Position numbers and translations under genes: made by a program. Below the pieces are notes generated by a model. The model searched no databases, was not told the origin of the DNA, and worked only from the letters and a program-made list of their open reading frames with translations. This document shows, one piece after another, positions 5,600 through 8,476 of a stretch of DNA of 8,476 bases; position 1 is the stretch's first letter, and the number at the start of each line of letters is the position of its first letter. The DNA lies in contig CAJZGD010000109.1 in assembly GCA_915275065.1 (NCBI GenBank), positions 1 through 8,476 on the forward strand. Direction: 5' to 3'. Source of the DNA: an uncultured Corynebacterium sp. (GTDB taxonomy: Bacteria; Actinomycetota; Actinomycetes; Mycobacteriales; Mycobacteriaceae).

Positions 5600-6658
5600 G
5601 TGGAAGCCGAAGCAGCCGACACTCCAGTGGCCCCGGCCGCTACGAAAGCCACAACAGCTGAAACCGTCACAGCGGCCCCAGCTACTCCAACGGCGAAACC
5701 CGTAGCGGACGACACACCGGAGCAGGCCCCAAAGCAGGCTGATGAGAAGCCGGTAGATGCGCCAACAGTGGTTATGCCAGCTGTAGTGCAGCCAGCACCA
5801 CAGCAATCATCATCAGAGTCAGACGAGCCGGAATCAGGCACCCAGGTGTCGGAACCGGAACCAAAAACATCGGGCGCTGATGATGACCCAAAACTCAAAC
5901 CCGAACCCGAACCAACAGTCGAGGCCGAAACCAAGACCGAAGTCGAAAAAAGCGGCAACGACGAAACCAACGACGAGCCCGAAAAGACGGCTCACGGCGG
6001 CGGTAGCGGCACGGCAGCGGGGTCGGGTAATGAGTTACCGGCTGAGCCACACCAGGAAGCTACTCGGCCCGCAGGGGCGGAGCTAGCGGGCCTGGATCGG
6101 TCAAAGTTGGCGTTTCTGGAATCGGAATACCTCATGATGGAAATCCCGCCTTTGGACCTGGATTCATCCACCGGAATAGACTTCTTGGCTGACAACGATG
6201 ATTACTCGGACCCGGTCTTTGCCGCAGTAAAAAAAGACCTGGAACGAAAAGAACGAGAACAAGCAGCTGCCGCGGCCGCCGCCGCAGCCATAGCAGCCGC
6301 CTCGGATCCATCATCGTCAGGGGATAAAGCCGCCGACAGCGTGGATAATCCCGCCCCGGTTGATACCAATTCCAAGCCGCATGAACAATCAGCGGCAACG
6401 AAGAAAGTACCACTGCTACCGGATTATCCCACCGTCGAAATGCATTTCCCCGTTGATCCCGGGAGTAACCAGTTAGACGAAACCGCGGAGGTGAATATCG
6501 TGAGGCCGCCTTATGGTCTGGTACCCCGAAATCCATCACCGCGGAATCTGCCAGACCGGCAGCGACCGCCGCAAGCACCCCCACAAACCAATAACCAGTC
6601 GGAGGCCAAGCCTAACGGGCCCCGCGGTTTGTGGAAGCGCTTATTTAGGCGGCATTGA
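5600..6658 (+). CDS. Long disordered Pro/Ala/Glu-rich protein with basic C-terminus; 5' end uncertain
   Basis: The nominal GTG start at 5600 gives 352 residues but has no ribosome site, and coding character extends upstream to 5450. Residues 1-160 are low-complexity and acidic (Ala, Pro, Thr, Glu, Asp). A more ordered-looking segment follows at about 165-221: LDRSKLAFLESEYLMMEIPP, FLADNDDYSDPVFAAVKKD and a charged helix. Next come a run of nine alanines starting about 221, another linker, a segment LPDYPTVEMHFPVDPGSNQL and a Pro-rich stretch. The C-terminus GLWKRLFRRH is basic and amphipathic. There is no signal peptide, so it is probably cytoplasmic. The basic end may touch the inner membrane or a partner (inference). 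No family is recognised. If the TGA at 5447 is read through, it is the 402-residue tail of the roadblock protein; otherwise it is a separate or remnant gene. A hairpin begins 13 bp after the stop. Confidence 0.6.
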   Translation: MEAEAADTPVAPAATKATTAETVTAAPATPTAKPVADDTPEQAPKQADEKPVDAPTVVMPAVVQPAPQQSSSESDEPESGTQVSEPEPKTSGADDDPKLKPEPEPTVEAETKTEVEKSGNDETNDEPEKTAHGGGSGTAAGSGNELPAEPHQEATRPAGAELAGLDRSKLAFLESEYLMMEIPPLDLDSSTGIDFLADNDDYSDPVFAAVKKDLERKEREQAAAAAAAAAIAAASDPSSSGDKAADSVDNPAPVDTNSKPHEQSAATKKVPLLPDYPTVEMHFPVDPGSNQLDETAEVNIVRPPYGLVPRNPSPRNLPDRQRPPQAPPQTNNQSEAKPNGPRGLWKRLFRRH

Positions 6659-6670
6659 AGAACAACGACA

Positions 6671-6706
6671 ACCGGTAGCCTAGCTGCCACAGCGGCTGCT
6701 ACCGGT
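6671..6706 (+). terminator. strong hairpin after the disordered-protein gene, likely terminator
   Basis: ACCGGTAGC (6671-6679) and GCTACCGGT (6698-6706) form a perfect 9-bp stem. It extends through AGCTGC/GCGGCT (one wobble) to a CACA loop, with a 2-nt bulge. It starts 13 bp after the stop at 6658. The plus strand has no U-tract after it; the minus-strand side (TTGTTCTT) is more T-rich. Termination is inferred from position and stem strength. Confidence 0.5.
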
Positions 6707-6738
6707 ATGTCAATCCGATGCCCCAATTGGGCACACTC

Positions 6739-6783
6739 ACACAGGCACGTGCCTCTGCCATAGGGCGCAATACGTGCCTGTGT
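6739..6783 (+). terminator. second long hairpin, possible terminator or structured RNA element
   Basis: ACACAGGCACGT (6739-6750) and ACGTGCCTGTGT (6772-6783) are a perfect 12-bp inverted repeat around a 21-nt loop that can itself pair partly (GCC with GGC). The plus strand continues TGCTGTTAGG, only moderately T-rich. A small 5-bp hairpin, TGCCC-CAATT-GGGCA (6719-6733), sits between this and the previous stem. Confidence 0.5.
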
Positions 6784-6922
6784 TGCTGTTAGGCGTTGAT
6801 TTGGACTGAGAGCCGGTGGGATTTCGCCGTAATATCTATGAACAAGCTTGGCCGCATTATGAGAATTGCCCAAATATAGGGGCGACGGCTGATTGGCGTG
6901 ACCTTGAGTTTTCCTGAATTTT

Positions 6923-7069
6923 ATGGCAAATAGTCCTCATGGTCTAGGCTTATATAAGGTTACAGCAAATGCGAGTGAAATGCTGGGGTTCTTTTATGAG
7001 GGGCTCATGAATCTTTACAGCATATCTGCCACGGTTTGGTGGATGTTGTTGGTGGCATTTTTCTTCTAG
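6923..7069 (+). CDS. possible 48-residue hydrophobic mini-protein
   Basis: An ATG at 6923 opens a 48-codon frame ending TAG at 7067-7069. The second half is hydrophobic (MLGFFYEGLMNLY, then SATVWWMLLVAFFF at the C-terminus) and could form one membrane helix. Internal in-frame ATGs lie at 6980 and 7007. None of the starts has a convincing ribosome site: GAGGGG is only 3 nt from the 7007 ATG. Corynebacteria make very short envelope peptides (PorA/PorH-type), but no sequence similarity to them is claimed. Chance is quite possible in this AT-rich stretch. Confidence 0.25.
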   Translation: MANSPHGLGLYKVTANASEMLGFFYEGLMNLYSISATVWWMLLVAFFF

Positions 7070-7079
7070 TTTCATCTGG

Positions 7080-7112
7080 TTAACCCCGATAAATTCACTA
7101 TAATGGGGGTAA
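7080..7112 (+). promoter_or_regulatory. candidate promoter with flanking inverted repeat for the secreted-protein gene
   Basis: A perfect TATAAT lies at 7099-7104, about 150 bp before the start codon at 7256. No good -35 is seen; GGTTAA at 7078-7083 is the nearest. The -10 lies between TTAACCCC (7080-7087) and GGGGGTAA (7105-7112), an 8-bp inverted repeat with one mismatch, placed so that a bound dimer would block the promoter. Confidence 0.4.
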
Positions 7113-7255
7113 AATGAAATAATGGTATTTGTTCATTGTTACGCATTTTAGATTAAAAATGGGTAGCATATTTATATAACTGTAATAGTGGTGTTTAGGC
7201 GGAAATTTAGGTTTCCCTCGTTCATCTCTCATTTCTTTGTAAGGAGTTTCTTGTC

Positions 7256-8137
7256 ATGAGCCGAAGGCTTGTCACAGCTTTGGGTACGTCGATCGTCCTT
7301 GCAGTGCCTATCATTGCTGCTGCCCCCGTGGCCGGCGCCAATGAGGAACCGTATTTCACGGTCGCAATTAGTGAGGGAAAATGCCTGCTCAGCCTCAATC
7401 AGGCCAACCCTCAGGCAAAGCAGAATCAACAATTCCTCTCCGCGCCCACCAAAAACCGTATCCAATATTTCAATTCGAGGATTCCCGGCCTGGAAGCGCT
7501 GGTAAATGAGCTTGCCGACGCCCATACGTCGGAAAAAACCGCCCTGGCGGGGGGCGATAACGTGGGCATGACCAAATCCGGCGACGCCCTCACCGCCACC
7601 AAGACCAAGATCACCGAGCTGGTCACTAGAAGCGGCATGAATGAGAAAGACGCCGAAGAGATCGTCAAACTCGCCAACGACTACCGCAAAGAGGGTGGCC
7701 CCACCCAGGTCAGCTATGAGGTGGAGCAGAAGAAAATCACCGCGGCCCTCACCGCCGCCACCACTGCGCTATCAACCGAAAACCAGTTCGCTAATAACAA
7801 TAAATCCTTGCCGGATAATTCCCCCAAGTTCAACCAAATCAATGCCGAATGGGATGCGGCCTTCCGCAATGCGGTTGAGGGGCAACACAGTGGGCGGCTC
7901 ACGGCCATTAAGGCCTGCCAGGAAAACCGGACCGTCACCACTGGCGGCGGCAGCGGTACTGGTGCGACCAGCGCACCCGCCACCACCAGCGGGGCAGCAA
8001 AAACCAGTGAGGTGCTACAGCAGCCGAGCAGCCCACTATATAAGCTGCTCCACACCCTGTCGTCCGTGTCTGGGGTGGCTGGGAAGATTATCACCGTGTT
8101 CCAGAACCTTCTGAAAACCGGCGTGATCAAATTCTAG
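7256..8137 (+). CDS. Secreted protein of unknown family, exported by the Sec pathway
   Basis: The 293-residue product starts with a clear signal peptide: basic MSRRL, a hydrophobic core (residues 9-23), and a cleavage site after PVAGA (28). AAGGAG lies 9 nt before the ATG, an excellent ribosome site. The mature part has only two cysteines, C43 and C221, which bracket a mostly helical, Lys/Glu/Ala/Thr-rich region and could form a disulfide. A Gly/Ser/Thr/Ala linker (about 228-252) follows. The C-terminal tail, SPLYKLLHTLSSVSGVAG followed by KIITVFQNLLKTGVIKF, is amphipathic to hydrophobic and could bind the mycomembrane or a partner. No LPXTG motif is present. I do not recognise the family; it appears to be a corynebacterial-type envelope protein. 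It converges on a mycolyltransferase gene, which fits an envelope role but does not prove a shared function. Confidence 0.85.
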   Translation: MSRRLVTALGTSIVLAVPIIAAAPVAGANEEPYFTVAISEGKCLLSLNQANPQAKQNQQFLSAPTKNRIQYFNSRIPGLEALVNELADAHTSEKTALAGGDNVGMTKSGDALTATKTKITELVTRSGMNEKDAEEIVKLANDYRKEGGPTQVSYEVEQKKITAALTAATTALSTENQFANNNKSLPDNSPKFNQINAEWDAAFRNAVEGQHSGRLTAIKACQENRTVTTGGGSGTGATSAPATTSGAAKTSEVLQQPSSPLYKLLHTLSSVSGVAGKIITVFQNLLKTGVIKF

Positions 8138-8147
8138 CCAGCCGGCC

Positions 8148-8165
8148 ACCCCGGTCAGGCGGGGT
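8148..8165. terminator. hairpin between convergent genes, possible bidirectional terminator
   Basis: ACCCCG (8148-8153) and CGGGGT (8160-8165) form a perfect 6-bp stem with a 6-nt loop in the 32-bp gap between two convergent genes. Flanking CC/GG can extend it with a bulge. Neither side has a real T-run, so function is inferred from position. Confidence 0.4.
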
Positions 8166-8169
8166 AGGA

Positions 8170-8476
8170 TTATCGGCCGCCGCTGATATGCCGCCACGCG
8201 ATGGGCAGCTGCTCGGCATAATACGGCCAATTGTGGGTGCCACCATGCAAATAGGTCACCTTCTGGTGGGTCATACCTTGCGCCCGCATTGCATCATCCA
8301 AGTCGTGGGTGCACTGATTTACCAGCTTCTCTAAAATCACCGAACCGGTGAGCGTGATCGGTCCACCGTCCTTGGCAACAATGTCCTTATCCCGCTGCGT
8401 TACCTCGCCATCCGCGGTAAACAAGTACACCGGCATGCCACGCAACCCGGACGGATTGGCGGCCACATCGTTCCGG
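8170..8476 (-). CDS. Mycolyltransferase (antigen 85 / corynomycolyltransferase family), C-terminal part
   Basis: Only the last 102 codons are in the window; the frame stays open to the right edge, so the gene starts beyond it. The piece reads NDVAANPSGLRGMPVYLFTADGE, then a helical stretch, and ends HGGTHNWPYYAEQLPIAW. The GTH-N/S-W-x-Y motif carries the catalytic His of the antigen 85 alpha/beta-hydrolase fold. The Glu in TADGEV matches the position of the catalytic acid in Ag85 (GNGTPNE). The nucleophile Ser lies outside. These extracytoplasmic enzymes transfer mycolates between trehalose mycolates and arabinogalactan, building the mycomembrane. The GTG at 8466 is internal, not the start. 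It converges with the secreted-protein gene. Confidence 0.8.
   Translation of the reverse strand, partial: RNDVAANPSGLRGMPVYLFTADGEVTQRDKDIVAKDGGPITLTGSVILEKLVNQCTHDLDDAMRAQGMTHQKVTYLHGGTHNWPYYAEQLPIAWRHISGGR

Larger units (their letters stand above)
6784..7255. other. AT-rich intergenic region upstream of the secreted-protein gene
   Basis: Apart from the doubtful mini-ORF at 6923-7069 and the promoter near 7099, this stretch holds only small structures: an inverted repeat ATGAG-GGG-CTCAT (6996-7008) and a leader hairpin GGAAA/TTTCC (7201-7216). No tRNA or known riboswitch is recognised. Its length suggests regulated expression of the downstream gene. Confidence 0.5.

Noticed and set aside
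5374..5970. 198-codon minus-strand frame rich in Ser, Gly, Val and Ala
   Set aside because: It is the antisense shadow of the Ala/Pro/Glu-rich plus-strand frame and overlaps the end of the roadblock gene; low-complexity GC-rich codons keep the opposite strand open.

Overview
The window looks like chromosomal DNA of a Corynebacterium or a close relative in the Mycobacteriales. The evidence is the end of an antigen-85-type mycolyltransferase at the right edge, a conservon-style GTPase/roadblock pair typical of Actinobacteria, the moderate-to-high GC of the genes with AT-rich intergenic stretches, and GTG/TTG start usage. Genus is inferred from protein features alone; no search was run.

Layout, left to right. 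Positions 47-1108, minus strand: rpsT (ribosomal protein S20), preceded in the same direction by a PemK/MazF-like protein with no visible antitoxin partner. Positions 1109-1499: AT-rich divergent control region. Positions 1500-3356, plus strand: lepA (elongation factor 4), closed by a bulged GC-rich hairpin with a T-run. Positions 3590-4892, minus strand: a two-gene operon, a CvnD-like small GTPase followed with a 4-bp ATGA overlap by a roadblock/LC7 protein, ending in a clean rho-independent terminator at about 3592-3616. Positions 4893-5074: divergent control region with a promoter candidate on each strand and a 7-bp inverted repeat between them. Positions 5075-6658, plus strand: a second, small roadblock-like protein, then a long disordered Pro/Ala/Glu-rich reading frame. 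Positions 6659-7255: non-coding stretch with three consecutive hairpins, a possible 48-codon hydrophobic mini-ORF and a promoter. Positions 7256-8137, plus strand: a secreted protein of unknown family. Positions 8170-8476, minus strand: the C-terminal part of a mycolyltransferase that runs off the window.

The most interesting part is 3715-6658. A GTPase, its MglB/CvnB-like roadblock partner, a second roadblock-type protein and a long disordered protein with a basic amphipathic C-terminus are arranged around one shared regulatory region. There is no sensor kinase (CvnA) or DUF742 protein (CvnC) in the window, so this is not a standard Streptomyces-type conservon. The long disordered frame has no credible start codon of its own: it is in the same frame as the second roadblock gene and separated from it only by a single TGA. 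This raises the possibility of a roadblock protein with a 402-residue tail produced by readthrough, or a gene broken by a nonsense mutation.

rpsT and lepA are translation genes in conserved actinobacterial surroundings. The secreted protein and the mycolyltransferase converge at the right end and both belong to the cell envelope.
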